Below are positions 5,811-5,914 of a DNA stretch of 5,914 nt, piece after piece. Source of the stretch: Pseudomonadota bacterium (lineage in GTDB: Bacteria > Pseudomonadota > Gammaproteobacteria > JAKAQQ01); assembly GCA_021828425.1 (NCBI GenBank), contig JAKARN010000100.1, forward strand, positions 1-5,914, in the 5' to 3' direction. How positions within the stretch are numbered: the first letter of the stretch is position 1; each line of letters begins with the position of its first letter. The translations under genes and the position numbers were made by a program. A model generated the notes under the pieces. It had not been told where the DNA came from, did no database searches, and saw only the letters and a program-made list of their open reading frames with translations.

Positions 5811-5846
5811 AGTGTAATGCATATATGCCTTACATTGCAAGGCATA
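5811..5846 (-). promoter_or_regulatory. vapBC promoter with overlapping inverted-repeat operator
   Basis: A perfect 8-bp inverted repeat, TATGCCTT-N7-AAGGCATA (5824-5831 and 5839-5846), is directly followed by a second palindrome, GCATATATGC (5819-5828), in an AT-rich island. On the minus strand, TTGCAA (5835-5840), an 18-bp spacer and TACACT (5811-5816) make a fair sigma70 promoter. The operator covers the -35 and part of the spacer, so VapB or VapBC bound here would block RNA polymerase. The predicted leader is only about 20 nt and carries the GAGG ribosome binding site. Boxes are assigned by pattern only. Confidence 0.6.
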
Positions 5847-5858
5847 ATTACCTTACCG

Positions 5859-5893
5859 AAAAACCCCGCTCACACGGCACTCCAAGGGTGAGC
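5859..5893 (-). terminator. Weak candidate terminator of a gene to the right of the window
   Basis: On the minus strand GCTCAC (5888-5893) can pair with GTGAGC (5868-5873), followed by GGGG and then five T (5859-5863). The stem is only 6 bp with a 14-nt loop, and four bases separate it from the T run, so this is a poor match. Confidence 0.2.
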
Positions 5894-5914
5894 CTGACCC
5901 GGGCATGGCTTTCC

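Overview
The window is high-GC DNA (about 60% by eye) from what looks like a Gram-negative bacterium, probably a proteobacterium. The signs are strong GC-rich codon use, secreted or inner-membrane leader sequences, and a surface protein ending in a Gly/Ser-rich linker, a hydrophobic segment and an Arg-rich tail (the GlyGly-CTERM pattern known mainly from gammaproteobacteria). No marker allows a genus call. There are no rRNA, tRNA or CRISPR features and no intact transposase.

Layout, left to right. (1) Positions 1-561, minus strand: the N-terminal part of a membrane-anchored sensor protein with a periplasmic Cache/PDC-type domain, cut off by the window edge. (2) Positions 562-981: a 420-bp divergent intergenic region with a candidate minus-strand promoter and a long leader for the sensor. 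(3) Positions 982-2151, plus strand: an exported TPR-like protein. Its 3' end overlaps tail-to-tail by 80 bp with (4) thpR at 2072-2656, minus strand, an RNA 2',3'-cyclic phosphodiesterase with both HxT motifs. (5) Positions 2868-4745, minus strand: a large secreted seven-bladed FG-GAP-type beta-propeller with a DUF11 domain and a C-terminal sorting-type tail. Its blades alternate between two types with a 117-residue (351-bp) period. A near-consensus promoter lies upstream. (6) Positions 4746-5108: a gene-poor stretch with that promoter, a 10-bp tandem repeat and a 77-bp palindromic element whose two possible hairpins exclude each other. (7) Positions 5109-5785, minus strand: a type II toxin-antitoxin pair, an AbrB-fold VapB antitoxin followed by a PIN-domain VapC toxin, overlapping by ATGA and preceded by a promoter overlapped by an inverted-repeat operator.

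The genes do not form one pathway. Sensor, TPR protein, thpR, surface propeller and TA pair look like separate transcription units. The most interesting signal is regulatory. The propeller gene's promoter has a consensus TTGACA, an exactly 17-bp spacer and TAACAT, and the spacer contains a run of eight G. That arrangement is known to cause phase variation of surface proteins in other bacteria. A second G8 run lies inside vapC just before its last catalytic aspartate.
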